This document shows positions 1 through 13,800 of a stretch of 64,000 nt of DNA, piece after piece (position 1 is the stretch's first letter; each line of letters opens with the position of its first letter). The notes under the pieces are model-generated. The model worked only from the letters and a program-made list of their open reading frames with translations. It searched no databases and was not told the DNA's origin. The translations under genes were made by a program, and so were the position numbers. The DNA is from Leguminivora glycinivorella (Eukaryota > Arthropoda > Insecta > Lepidoptera > Tortricidae): positions 9,442,783 to 9,506,782 of the forward strand of contig NC_062980.1 in the NCBI RefSeq assembly GCF_023078275.1, read 5' to 3'.

Positions 1-12
1 GTAGAAAAAGTA

Positions 13-147
13 TAGTATACAATCGTAACATTATGAAGGCTATAAAAGTCTCGTACCTTACTTAGGCCACTCGGCAAGCCTTCGTGGCCTAACCGCGGTA
101 CTCAACTTTTATAGCCTTCATAACGTTACCGTTATATAATATACTAT
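13..147. repeat. Palindromic MITE-like element
   Basis: The left arm (around 15-50) and right arm (around 108-147) are imperfect inverted repeats sharing ATGAAGGCTATAAAAGT and its complement. A central segment contains AGGCCAC/GTGGCCT inverted pieces. The structure is that of a foldback or MITE; the family is not recognised. Confidence 0.6.
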
Positions 148-747
148 TGTAACTTAAACTCCTACCTCATTTATGTGTCTGTTATGTAACATACAACTAA
201 ACTAAATATATCTCAGGTTTAAACATTTGGTTGTGTTTGAGATCCACACTATAGCGTTCAGGGCATTACTTAGAATCTTGAGCTAAATCTCCGTACTGTA
301 CTAAACTATGTCATTTGCGGGAGTCTGTATATTTGAAGAGTAATCTCTAATCTCGACGGCTTAATGGATTTAGATGCGGCAGATACACTGGGATGTTGAT
401 GCAATGACTTGATTGCCGAGTAGAATGCTTATTGAAGTTTGTGAACGTCAAACTGTAGGTAAACATTCTTTGAGGTAATTAATCAAGTAAATCGCATTAT
501 ACTAGTATTACATTTATATTACTAGGTCTTAATTAAGTTCAAACTGTGTTGTAGATGTAGGCATATTAAGCGTGGTGAGACAGTATACTCGTACATTATT
601 AAGTTTTACTAATTCTCAACTAAAATTGTTTGCTACGTCGTAGGCGTCGTAGCACGTAGCATTGTTTTCTTGGTACCTATCTAACCATATTTTTAGTTTA
701 ATTTACAGGAGATACTCAGCTATGGGATCAACTCGAATTCTCGATAA

Positions 748-908
748 AACATTTAGGCCTGATTTAGACGGCGTCCGAACTCGCATGCGATTTTAGTTAC
801 ATTGCGGGCTGTTGAGGTTAGATACATACAATTGTGCACAGCCATCAAATACCGCAATGTAATAAAACTCGTATACGAGTTCTCGTACCATCTAAATGGG
901 CCCTTAGG
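748..908. repeat. MITE family A, copy 1
   Basis: An element of about 150 bp with inverted ends (GGCCTGATTTAGACGG on the left, CCATCTAAATGGGCC on the right) and inner inverted motifs CTCGCATGCGATTTTAGTTA and AATAAAACTCGTATACGAG. Related copies lie at 1588-1692, 13137-13278, 13928-14070 and 15187-15262. Confidence 0.7.
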
Positions 909-1587
909 TTTTCTATAACACATCGATAACGATGATCTGCCGAAACGTAAGGAACAAGCTGCCGTAATAAAAGTTGGTCAATAGGTATGATATGACTTAC
1001 GTAATATTAACCTTGCCCAATTTGGCTAGAGGTTGAAAAACAAGTACCTAGGTCCTAGGTATACCAAAAATCCTACGTAGCATTGGGAGCAGACGGTGTT
1101 TTTCGTTATATTAGGTTTTTGAACTCGTAACCTCCCAGTACTGCGTAAAGGGATCTTCGTACCACTTGAACTGTCATTTTGATTATTTATGTATGCCGCA
1201 GCGCCATTCGGTTTCTTCCAGACATTACTTGAAAGTTAAAATCGATTAATACTGTCGCGTGACTAAAAAAACATACTGCTTTGGAATTTCAAAATTTAGT
1301 AACAACTGTCGAAATTTTAACTTTCGTCTGAATGTGTCTTGTCGTCGTGAATGTGGTACCTTTACGAAATTACGACGTTCACTGCCAGTGATGCGCTTAT
1401 GAAAAAACGTGTATGCAGCACGTGGCTTGAAATAGACCTGAATTTGTTAAGTTTTTCACTGTACAGGTGACATCACTAAACTTTACAGAAACCGAGTGAT
1501 TTACGTTACGAACTGTCTTTATCAAAGGTCAAATTAATTAGCCTTTCCAATATAACTTTCGCTATCTGACATGTGCACAAGTGCGGT

Positions 1588-1692
1588 ACGCAGTGCGCCG
1601 ACTCGCATGCGAGTTCTATTACATCGCGTTATTTGATTGGCATGCTGAATTGTATGTCGCCAAAAGCCTGCTATGTAACTAAAATGTAATAT
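1588..1692. repeat. MITE family A, partial copy 2
   Basis: It carries the family's inner motifs (CGACTCGCATGCGAGTTCTA, TTACATCGCGTTATTTGATT, GTAACTAAAATGTAAT) but lacks clear outer ends. Confidence 0.5.
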
Positions 1693-1868
1693 GAGTTTTA
1701 GGGCTATTCTGATGAAGACGCGCTCACCATTGATTTTGTTACAATCTTTAACCGCGCGTTCGTCTGAACTTAGCCTAATTATCGACAGGGCAGATACCCC
1801 GCAATAGTACAAAGAGTCATCAGACAATAGTTGAAAACCTGATATCTATATATTTTTTTCTTTTCCAG

Positions 1869-4800
1869 GTGGATTGTCCCTTCATCGTCTGCATGACGTA
1901 CGCATTCCACACGCCCGACAAGCTATGCTTTATCCTGGATCTCATGAATGGCGGCGACTTGCACTACCACCTCTCGCAGCACGGCGTGTTCAACGAGGCG
2001 GAGATGAAGTTCTACGCCGCTGAAGTTATATTAGGTTGGCTTTTTTAAATATTTAAATAGTAAAGTTGGGCACATCCTCCCTAACCGTGGATTGGACACA
2101 AGCTCTGTGTAGCGTGCTGTTCAAACATTATCCTCCTGTTGGCCAATGCTGAGTGGATATAGTGGAGCGAGATCTCTGTCAACTCGACATCGGCGAAGGT
2201 TGGCCTGATATCGCTCTGGATTGAACAAACCCCTAGCGCGTATTAGTGACCCTGCCTGCTACGCCGCGGTCCCGGGTTCAAATCCCGGTAAGGGCATTTA
2301 TTTGTGTGATGAGCACAGATATTTGTTTCCTGAGTCATGGATGTTTTCTATGTATATAGTATTTGTATATTATATATATCGTTTTCTGAGTACCTGCAAC
2401 ACAACCCATCTTGAGCTTACCGTGGGACTCAGTCAATCTATGTAAGAATGTCCTATTAAAAAAAAAAGTGGCTAGCTCTTGTGTTGGAGGCCATAAATTA
2501 GTCATTTCAGGCAGAGGCGGCTCGCGGCTGTAATTTGTGGGTGTTCACCCAAATAATCATCGTAAGGACCAAGGTCCTACATGTATGTAGACTACATAAT
2601 ATAATCAACACTATTAACTGTGTATTTGTAATTCCTATTACAACGGCATAAAGTCTAGTGTTCCTGTTTGTACTTATTCAATGTGATTAAATTTAAATCA
2701 TATTAAATTGACTCGAGAGATGCATTTTTTTTTCTTTCCTTCAATTTTCCAATAAATGCCTGAACTAAGTTTAAATTTCAGTGAAAAATATTCTTTATTT
2801 AATTTATATAGCTGCCCAGCTTCAGGGTTAATAACAGTAAAACATAAAAATGAATAGACGAAAACTGCAGTTCATTCAGTAAATTAATGCGGGATTGTGA
2901 ATGTTTTTTTTTTTTTCATCGAAAGATGTGATAAGTCACTGACGCCGGTATCGGTCCATGCAGACTCACCACCTCCGCCGTCCGCGCCCGCTCCAAATAA
3001 AAGACATGGAAAGCAAAACAGTTTGTCACTTTTTTCACATCCACATAACCACGGTGTTTTTTCATACTGTTCCGTTTTAAAAACACGTGTAAAATTTTGG
3101 TTTTTGAAAAACATATTTGCGTAAGTTTAAGGTCAGGCCGCGGTGGTCCTTTAGCTTTTAATTCTAATCGCGTTGCAAAAGTTTTTTCACACTCTTTTAT
3201 AAATGTCACATTGTATCCATCTATTCTCACACACTTGCAATAAAAACAATTTAAACGGTTTCAAAATAAGGCAAAATCGCATTGCAAATTGGCAAAATAA
3301 AACTTGTTTATCTATTGTTTACTAACAATTAACAAAATAGCGCGCGAAATACGCGGGTCGCGGATGACCGCGACGCATTTCGCGCCTGCGCGATGCAACC
3401 GAGACGGTAATCAAGGACAAACCCACAGACCTATATCGAGATAGAAGGAAAAAGCTTGGCGGTTGACAGGGAGACCGATCGTGTAACATTTCGCATTTAT
3501 TGGTGTTCTTATTATGATTGGATTATCCTAGTTAATTATTAATGTAGTTTACAATATTTATAATATAAGTTAGTTTAAGATTTTTGCATGAATGTATTTG
3601 TAATTTAATTTGTGTTGCATACTTTTTAATCTGTTAAATAAATAGATAAATACTTGATACCACAAATGTGAATTGACTCGACAGTTTGAATTCATGGCTT
3701 ATTTTTACATCGCTCGTACTCTAAGACCAAATCAATTTATTTTCATTACAATCATTACAAACACATTATTCTAGCATTTATTTCATATTTATAGGTCGTT
3801 TGTTTTGAACGCACGCCAAATCGAGCTCGGCAAATTAAAACCGCAATGGAAAACTAATTTTGACATCCAATTGTCGAGCAGACTGCCGTTCGCGGTACTA
3901 AATATGATACTTTTTCTTTCTATCTTGATATAGCTCTGTGGTCAAACGTCCTTAGGAGCGGCGCTCCAGATTTACCTAATATTTCATACATAATCTTCTG
4001 TCTCACGCGCGGAGCTGTGACTAAACTTCTCTTTCGCTCTTACTGAATTTCGTATTAGAGAATGTACTGAATATTTCTCCATAGGAGCGCAATTCAAAGC
4101 GCTCCGTTGAGCGCGGTGCGTATGGAATTGTATAGGAAGGGAATTGGCGGATTAATATAGACTGTATAATGAACTTTTAAGAAATATAACTAATTGTTTG
4201 ATTGGACTTTTTTGCGATAGTTTTTATATAGTATAATACATTAATTTGAGGTACCATAATTGATGTATTACTATAGTTTAATTGTGATTATTTTTGGGAG
4301 TGCACCGCACAAGCGCACTTTAGGGCAAGCCGCTACTGATTTCAGGTCGTCGTGCCAACCAAGTAACTTGCAAAATCATGGCAGGTTCTCATCTTTAGGA
4401 CGTAGGTGTAACGTTGGATGTAAGTTTATTAAAAATAGGTATTATTTCCCTGAAAAACGACTGGTAAATTACATAAGTTCCGAGAAAGTTTGCAAGTACA
4501 AAACTGGGTGACAATCGTAACATAGGAATTTGAAGCTGCATGTAAATAAGTCACATCCCACATGTGGCATACTAACACGTGACTTTAACATTCGGATTGT
4601 TTAACAGGTTTGGAGCACATGCACAGACGCCACATAGTGTATAGAGACCTGAAGCCTGCGAACATTCTGCTAGACGAGCACGGTCACGTGCGGATATCGG
4701 ATCTAGGACTAGCCTGCGACTTCTCTAAGAAGAAACCTCATGCCAGTGTGTGAGTATACATCTAGTTCTTGTTTTGTAGATCTTGACTGTATGCTGTATG

Positions 4801-7800
4801 AGACGACCGGTCTGGCGCAGTCGGTAGTGACCCTGCCTGCTACGCCGCGGTCCCGGGTTCGAATCCCGGTAAGAGCATTTATTTGTGTGATGAGCACAGA
4901 TATTTGTTCCTGGGTCATGGATATTTTCTATATATATAAGTATTTATATATTATATATATCGTTGTCTGAGTACCCACAACACAAGCCTTCTTGAGCTTA
5001 CCGTGGGACTCAGTCAATCTGTGTAAGAATATCCTATAATATTTATTTATGATGGTATCCTAACACGCAGCTTGAGAAAAGTCTCAACAACAGGACTTAC
5101 AATCGGCTTGATATCTTTAACATTAACGGAAACCGTCGAATAAAATATACACATCAGGCTTGGTGCATCTGACAAACGTCACTCAGTGCACAGAAATACA
5201 ACCACCTTCAAAAAGTAAATAAGCTATTATTGGCTTACAAAAATTTTTACAGTTGTCATTTCTGTCTCTGGGGTTAAAAAGTAGCCCTCAGTCGACAGAA
5301 CGGACACATGTCAACTACATGCAAATGTGTCGACACTTGGACAATTGACGAACGGTTTACAGAACTGGTTTATTGTTTGTTTGTTCGGTAGGGTAATTTA
5401 GTTCAGGAGTTCCCTAGCTGCATACCGTTGACAGTAGGTCTAGCACATGATGGCCGCGGGAGTATGTCGCCGCGAGATAGATGCCACGTCTTCTTCTAAC
5501 TGTATTAATGACATAAGGACGGGTAGTCTATCTCGCGGCGACATACTCCCGCGGCCATCATGTGCTAGGCCTACAGGTAAGAGTGGTCTCGTCTGGCAAG
5601 CCAATACTATATTACTATTAAATAGGTTAACGATGATAGGATATATTTTAATTGCAAGTGCGGAGCGGACCGGAAAAGTTTGGAAACCTCTGGTATAGTT
5701 TATGAAACTGTCCTGAGTTTTTATGCACCCCTTTAACACGTTCTTTCGTTCAGTTCAACGAAATTTGACCTAATTAATCTTTATGTCACAGTTTCGTTTT
5801 CTTCTAACCCCTTATTTGCCAAGAGTGGCACTGAAGCTTTAGTAGTTTCATGTGCTCTGCTTACCCCTTTATGGGATACAGGCGTTTTTGTATGTATGTA
5901 TGTATTAATCTTTATTATAGCGCACATAACGATCGAATTAAAAATGTTACTTTTATTGGTCAGAAACGAATTATTTATAAGCCAACAACCTATTATACAT
6001 ACATACATACATATAATCACGACTGTATCCCATAAAGGGGTAGGCAGAGCACATGAACTACTAAGTTTCAGTGCCACTCTTGGCAAAAAGGGGTTGAAAG
6101 AAACCTATTATACATAGAATTAATAAAAATGTATATGTTAGACAGAAACTACGCCAACCCGATTGTATTTAATGAAGTGTTCTTAGAAAATGACGAAATG
6201 TGACGACAAAATCTGCGGTCACAATTAAACAAGTACTTGCAAAGCAAGTAGTTGACGCGCGCACAAACGAAAAGTCACCGTGATTTCCTTGAATATCAAC
6301 CATGGTTCAAGGGAGACCAACCGCGTCCGGGTATTCCTAATAAATAAACACTGAAGGAATAAATAACACATGTACCAAGTTCGTTTAAACTCTCGTTGTA
6401 CGTTTTCACGTTCAGTGGAAACGAATAGTTCATACTTCATACCAAAGAGGATCGAGTAGAGAGTTACTGTCAAAGTAAAATGTGTAATCACAGTGCATAG
6501 ACAGCTATCTCTCGACACATGCTTACAACTTTTGAACCTCAGTTTTGACAATTTGACCCATATTAGCTTGATATGTGTTAAAATGTCAAATATTAATATT
6601 AGCGCCATCTAGCCGAGCGTCCCCCAAAGATGTATCGCCATCTAGGCCACCGTACCTTTTTCTGTATGATTTTGAGGTACGTTTTTTTCTTAGACTTTAT
6701 CTGTCTATACGGAGTTACATGTGTCTTTGGTTCATACACATGTAAAATGGAATTTACTTCATTTTATTGCCGGCGTATCATGTTTTTCAGCATTGACACG
6801 TGTTTGTATTTGATCCGGCCATCTGGCAGCAATGAAAACGCACAAAAATATTTATATCGATATTTTTGATCGAATTTGCTCCGGAGCGAAACTTCATCTT
6901 AATTGGGAGCATATTGGTTCCTTTGACAGAGCTTGTAACTTCGTTATGGAGTGCATGTTATTAAGTTGAGAGTTTTTAACAGAAATTTAGTTTGTAACAT
7001 GATAGTTTCTAGACAAAAGTCGATGCATAAATGCGTGATTTTTCCTCTACATAGCATGGAAATTCTCTGTATGCGTTATATTTGCGTTTGTCTATAAAAG
7101 CTTAGTTTATCCGTAATCTATGTATATCTTTGCGCCGACTTACCAATAAAATAAATTCAATTTCCTCTCATTATATTTTTCAACGAATTTCACGGACTAT
7201 CGGTAAAAGTTAATAATTTGCATACTGATATCCATTTAGATATTAAAATACGAGCGATAGTAGGTGTACCTAGTACATTGATTTTTGATTAGACGCAATT
7301 TTTGGTACAAAAGTTACATTATGATATGCGATTCAATTACGACGAAATATTTCTACACCGAATGCCTCTATAAAACAAATACTGAAACCCAACTAAATTA
7401 TGTTCTCCTTCTACGGCATATAAACTAATTTATGACTCTGCTAATGGCTTCGGCAAAAACAGTTTTGAAAAATATTCTAGTCGAGAATATATTACATAAT
7501 ATTGCTGAGCTGTTTAAATATTCATAACTTACCTAGCGTATTATATTTGGCGCCAGTATAAGTCTGAATCCCTAGTATACGAACATACAACGCGTCTCGA
7601 GGCCAAGTTATATAAGACTTCAGGCCTTATGTGAATCTTATGAATACCAGAACCATAAGCATAATTAGAGTTAGCAGTGGGCAAATATGACAAATGCTGG
7701 TAGTCACGTCTCTCGCTACTTTAATGGATTTGACTAAAGCAGTTATGTTACATTATGTAATATTTTTGTTTATAATAGGCTCTTAGCATGTCCGTAGTAC

Positions 7801-10800
7801 GGAGGTAGAACAATGAATAGTTGTCCTCATGAACAGGAAATGTTATGGGATTTTGTATAATTAGGTCTTGCAGGTAAATAATAAACATTTATCCAAAAAA
7901 CATGTCTCATCTGCCTTATTTGGTAACATTTTACTAAAGTTGCTGGCTTCAATGCAATGAGAGATATTAAGATAAGATAAGGTGCCTAGTAAGAATATGT
8001 GGCTCCTAGGTTTTCGACAGCCGTTAAATTACCGCATAATGTACAAATCTGCGACCGACATCAATTGAAGTGAACGAAGTAACACCTATTCTCTGGTGCT
8101 GAAGGTTACACAGCGTAAATGATGTGATCATATCGGTGGGACCGAGCTTCTATTGGAAAAAATACAAATTAAAAAATACGCGTTTCCCGTTTCCCCACAG
8201 GATAATCTAGCCAGATCGAATATTTCGACCCCGAGAACTCCATACGCATAGCAAAATTAATCGAAATCGTTCCCGAGATCTCTGAAATTGCTCGTTTAAT
8301 AGTAAAGACTATCCTGATATTAACATTTCTCTACAGCGGCACCCACGGCTACATGGCGCCCGAGGTCCTATCAAAAGGCACCGGTTACGATTCATCGGCC
8401 GACTGGTTCAGCTTCGGTTGCATGCTGTACAAGCTGCTCAAGGGCCACTCGCCTTTCCGCCAGCACAAGACCAAGGACAAGCACGAGATCGACAGGATGA
8501 CTCTTACAATGGTAAATATTCACTTACTATTCAGTATTTACATGATTTTCTAGGTCCTTGGCAAGGGCGAAGTTGGTTTATACTGTGCTACATAACGTGA
8601 TTTGTATTGTACAAGTACAATTGTAACGTAATGTTACAAAGTAAATTTACCCATCTGAATTTAGAGTCACTTCACTCAAAGTAAAATGTGTAATCACAGT
8701 GCATATATAGACATACATCTCTCGACACAAGCTTAAAACTTTTAAACCTCAGTTTTGACAATTTGGCCCATATTGTTAGCTTGATATGTGTTAAAATGAC
8801 AAATTTTAATATTGGCGCCATCTAGCCGAGCGTTCCCCAAAGGTGTAACGCCATTTAGGCCACCGTACCTTTTTCTCTAGGGCTTTGAGGTACGTTTTTT
8901 TCTTAGACTTTATGCGTCTATACGGAGTTACGTCTTTGCTTCGTACGTACCTTATCACGATGGCACTTTATGAGAATTCTATAAAGTTTAGGTACTTACT
9001 TAGTATTTTAAAAACAGGAAAAAGGTTTCAAGTCCTTAATATAATCTGTTCTCTGTCTCCTTTTCTGTTCTTATAGACATGTGACTTGAGATATAAGCAG
9101 TAACAAATTTAATACTGATCGTGGCATGTCGCGTGTCGGCCAAATCGAATCATGGACCTCATTCTTGTCATTGCGACTTGGTACGAAAATTCAGATTTTA
9201 CGAACGTTCGTCATATTTTTCTTGGAATTGCATTTGAGGAATGAGTGTGGGAAACGGGACCTCAGAATACCTACACACTTTTCCTTATAGGAATTCATTC
9301 AACATATTTACATGCTGTTTGTTTCGTAAAAAGTATAAATTCTATTATTTAAAAAATAGTGTAGCATTCAATTAAATGTATTACATTAATACATATTTTT
9401 AAAATTATCCTGTTTGCTCTATAGAATTTTAGGTAACCTATCGATGTTTCGAAAATCCTTTGTCCGATTATCACTTGTCCGAAAACGGTTGACAGAATTT
9501 TTATAATCCAAATACATTGTTTACCATACTTTTAATATGTCGCTAGTTTGCTATCCCACATTATCGTTTTCCCGAAATTCAATATCCAGAAGAACGGTTG
9601 CCAACTTTATCATTTGACAACCGATTTGTTAACCACCTTTTCATAAATCCCATGCTACGTAACATCGAAATGTCATTTTCCCTAATATCATTTTATAGAA
9701 ATCAATAACCAGAAGAACGGTTGCCAATCTTATCATTTGACAACCGTATCGTTAACCACCTTTTCATAAATCCGATACTAACGCGACATCGAAATGTCAT
9801 TTTCCCTAATATCATTGTAAAAAAAAATACAAAAAAAATTGATTAGGTTACGTCACGGAAACAAACGTTTGCTAGAAAAGTGGGTTAGGTTAGGTTAGAA
9901 CTGCGACCATACAGAAACAAACTTGTGCTAGAAAAGTGGGTTAGGTTAGGTTAGAACTGCGACCATACAGAAACAAACTTGTGTTAGAAAAGTGGGTTAG
10001 GTTAGGTTAGAACTGCGATCATACAGAAACAAACTTGTGCTAGAAAAGTGGGTTAGGTTATGTTACAACTGCGACCATACAGAAACAAACTTGTGCTAGA
10101 AAAGTGGGTTAGGTTAGGTTAGAACTGTGACCATACAGAAACAAACTTGTGCAAGAAAAGTGGGTTAGGTTAGGTTAGAACTGCGATCATACAGAAACAA
10201 ACTTGTGCTAGAAAAGTGGGTTAGGTTAGGTTAGAACTGCGATCATACAGAAACAAACTTGTGCTAGAAAAGTGGGTTAGGTTAGGTTAGAACTGTGACC
10301 ATACAGAAACAAACTTGTGCTAGAAAAGTGGGTTAGGTTAGGTTAGAACTGCGATCATACAGAAACAAACTTGTGCTAGAAAAGTGGGTTAGGTTAGGTT
10401 AGAACTGCGATCATACAGAAACAAACCTTTGCCATAAACCCTTATGGCAAGGATTCTTAAGTCAAGTAAGAACTGCGACCGTGAGGGTCGGCAACAAACT
10501 TTTGTTAGAAAATTAAGGATTTACTGAACTTTTGATATAGCGGCTTAATAATATTTCGAACTAGCTTTTACCCGCGGCTTCGCCCGCGTAATAAAAGTAT
10601 TCATTAAGATTTTCATTTGGATCCTTAGGTTTCTCTGTAGGTATATTTATCTGCGATTATTTCGATTGCACATAATACTTTTGCTTGCAATGATTGTAGA
10701 AATATTACACATCGACCACAGCGTAGGTAAATTCTATATACGCTGGGAAAACCTTTATAAACATCCCACATAGCCCGTATTTCGACACTATGATCGGTGG

Positions 10801-13800
10801 GTAAAAAGTACTTCTTTCTATTCTCCCTTACAATTTTTTACATTTTGCTTATACTTATCGCAAACGTAATCAATCTTCAAGCAAGCAAACAACGATCGTC
10901 TTAGAGCACATTGATTGTAAGAGACCGCCGACCGATTATCCGTATCCCTCTAACGATACCCATATTATCCGTATCCGTATCCCTATCCCTATCGCTATCG
11001 CTATCGCTATCGCTATCGCTATCGCTATCGCTATCGCTATCCCTATCGCTATCCCTATCGCTATCCCTATCCCTATCCCTTATCAAGATGTTTAATGATA
11101 TAACACTTTAAGTTCTCGCGCTTTGTACACATATTTAAAGTCACATACAGGTCGAACGCGATTAATTAACATTATTTTTACCTTTTTTCCCAACGTTTCG
11201 GCCAGGTTGCACTGGCCGTGGTCGCGGAAGACTGACGTCCCAGCAAAATGTCACCGGAGATGTAAACAACACAAAACTACCCGATATTAATTTATATAAA
11301 TGTTCGGGGTAGACAAATAAATATAATCTACCCGCTTTTAGTTAATGTTTATTTCCCACCATGTTTATTTTAAAGGTAAAAATAATGTTAATTAATCGCG
11401 TTCGACCTGTATGTGACTTTAAATATATGTTTAATGATTTCTTATCAAGTGCTAAAATATAAAGTTTCATGGTTTTATCATTTAAAATTAAGAAATCCCA
11501 TACAAACTTTCAACCTCTTTTTCAACCCCTTCATCCCTTTTTTTTCGAAATAAAAAGTAGCCTATGTTTTGTCTCAGGGTCTAAAGATTGTCTGTTCCAA
11601 ATTTCATCAAAATCGGCTGCGTGGTTTAAGCGGGAAAGCGTAACAGACAGACAGACAGAGTTACTTTCGCATTTATAATATTAGTATGGAGTATGGATTA
11701 GTATGGATATGGATTATAAAACCATACGCCATACAAAATAGCTGTCAAATGATACTTCGGAATTTTAACAAGTGTTAATTCGAATTTCGAACTTTTGATA
11801 TAGCGGCTAATTAATATTTCGGATTAAAAACTTTACGGGACAAAAAGTAGTTGTCAAATGATTCTTAGGCATTTTAATAAGCGTTGATTCCAATCATAAG
11901 CGAAACAAAATTATAGCGAAATAAGAATGGGGAAAATAATAATAGGGGAAAAGTACTTTCGGGCAAACAAAACTTAGGGCAATTAATAAAATGGGAAGCG
12001 TTTTCGGGCTACTAATATTCGACATTACAATTTTCGACTTTTTGATAGGTAACCAGAATTTTATTGTCGTTGTCAATAATCTTAGAAACATTCCTTTGGA
12101 AATATTGACGTTCTATACCGGGTGCCCGATAATGAATGGACAACCTTTTAACCACCAAGAGGGCACCTTATACTGGTCCAGAAAATCGACATTAAGGTTT
12201 AGTAAAAGTTGCCTGGTTTTCGAGATTTTCACACTTTTTAAAATTTTAGGTAGTATTAAAATTTTAAAATTGTAAAAAAAATCTCGAAAACCAGGCGACT
12301 TTTACTAAACCTTAAAGTCGATTTTATGGACCAGTATAAGGTGCCCTCTTGATGGTTAAAAGGTTGTCCATTAATTACCGGGCACCCTGTATATAAATAA
12401 ATAATGTATTATAAATGTTTACAACTAGAGATTTCTGCTTTGTTCGATAATTACGTTCCATAGAACAACAAGGATGTTTATATTCTTTCATTTCTGTCCT
12501 CACTTGCCCGGTATTACTTAAGAGGTTATGGCTGCCAAAAGTTGTATCATAAAGGACAGGAAAAAGCATTGAAAAATGAGTTACCTTTTACTGCGCTTTT
12601 TCCTGTTCATTTGTGGCATAGACAAATTAATACAAAGACTCGTAAAATATTGTAACCATAAATTCTGTAGCTGAATTAGACGACGCGGTGCCATTCGTTT
12701 TGTGGTACTGGATTGACTACCGCTAGCACCTTCATACCTGATCATAGTGATCGTCGTACAACGTAATACACAACGCCATTTACGTCAATGGAATAAGTCT
12801 GCAATAAGTACAGTAAACTTATTACGATCACGTTTAATAAAGATTATGTTATCAATGTAACTTCAACTACAGTCCAACACTTATTTTTGCTACCTTGTGC
12901 CAGATACAATTTAATATCATAAATATTTTCACGATGACGATACGCTTTCCTACTTAACTTTTTAACGTCATCTGCAAACAATAACATCATGCACACACTA
13001 ATATTTCTGGCATACGAGTAAGCTTGCCAAATCTATATCGTGCTGGAAACGTTCAAGTTACTTTGACAACATAGGTACACCAGAGCACCTATAAAACTTG
13101 TGGATATTCGGGCACGACTTCTTACGACGCCTTTATTTAAAGCTCATTTAGATGGTGTGCGATCTCGAATGCGATTTGATATACATTGCGGACTTTTGAG
13201 GTAAACAGCTGGCCAATCAAATGCCGCATTGTAATGAAACTCGCATACGAGACCTCGTACGTCAAAATCAGCCCTTAGCGTTCCTAGTGTTCAAAAAGTT
13301 AAGAATAAGAATACGTTTTCCATGGAATTCATGGAAAAGCTTAAGCGTGTAATGTTTTTACGTTGTATGTAAATATTACTATAATTTTGTCTATCTTAAA
13401 AAACTTTTGGCAGCCCTACCCAAACTTATATTCACATTGCACTAATCAACAATAGTAAAAATCCCATATGTCTGCAATAGAATTACAACGTCTTCCAGAA
13501 CGTGGAGCTGCCAGAATCGTTCAGCCCAAGCCTGAAGTCTCTGCTCGAGGGGCTGTTACAGCGGGACATAAACAAGCGGCTCGGCTGCAAGGGACGGGGG
13601 TGAGTTGGTGGTGGTCGTCTGGTCGCTCCTTTAGGGTGTTGTGCTTCCCTGGTAGCTGGTAGCTTGCTAATCCTTTGTATATGGGTTTATTATAGGTAAA
13701 CTGACGGCATAACCACGCAAATTTCATTTTGAGACTTCCTCTATTCCTCTTAGTGTAAGGTCTGAGTGAACGCTCAGTCCGGAGTTCAGCGGGCCGGGTG

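Larger units (their letters stand above)
1..1868. other. Intron (upstream part) of the GRK gene with repeat debris
   Basis: No coding exon is visible here. The stretch holds a palindromic element near its start and two copies of a small MITE family, annotated separately. It ends at a pyrimidine-rich acceptor (TTTTCCAG) at 1868, so it is read as intron of the kinase gene whose earlier exons lie outside the window. Confidence 0.6.
2034..4607. other. GRK intron with SINE and DNA-transposon remnants
   Basis: Intron between kinase exons. It contains a SINE, a decayed hAT-like transposase fragment and an inverted-repeat element (all annotated). The rest shows no gene. Confidence 0.7.
4750..8336. 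other. GRK intron, repeat-rich
   Basis: Intron with a SINE, a long hairpin, a MITE and one copy of a ~290-bp interspersed repeat (annotated). About 6900-8300 shows only AT-rich sequence with no recognisable gene. Confidence 0.7.
10563..11690 (+). repeat. Interspersed repeat family C (CCCGCGGCTTCGC-type), split by insertions
   Basis: It starts with AGCTTTTACCCGCGGCTTCG and ends with AACAGACAGACAGACAGAG ... TTATAATATTAGTATGG, the common layout of copies at 23488 and 40527. The interior is interrupted by a microsatellite and the MITE at 11137. Confidence 0.65.
8512..13498. other. GRK intron dominated by nested repeats
   Basis: Almost the entire intron is repeat: a family B copy, a duplicated ~127-bp block, a 56-bp minisatellite, a 6-bp microsatellite and several MITEs. 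About 12400-13130 shows nothing recognisable. Confidence 0.7.

Noticed and set aside
4801..4870. tRNA gene (A and B boxes, GGTTCGAATCC)
   Set aside because: The segment is the head of a SINE repeated elsewhere in the window with the same non-tRNA body, and the cloverleaf is not preserved. The same applies at 58541.
6225..6608. 127-codon minus-strand frame in the GRK intron
   Set aside because: It overlaps repeat family B and has no recognisable protein features.
9845..10430. CRISPR-like array (regular repeats)
   Set aside because: A eukaryotic minisatellite: the spacers are identical from unit to unit, so there are no distinct spacers.
10901..11111. Open frames on both strands with Arg/Asp/Ser and Leu/Ser repeats
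   Set aside because: They are a by-product of the 6-base microsatellite; a period divisible by three keeps any frame open. No splice or start context.
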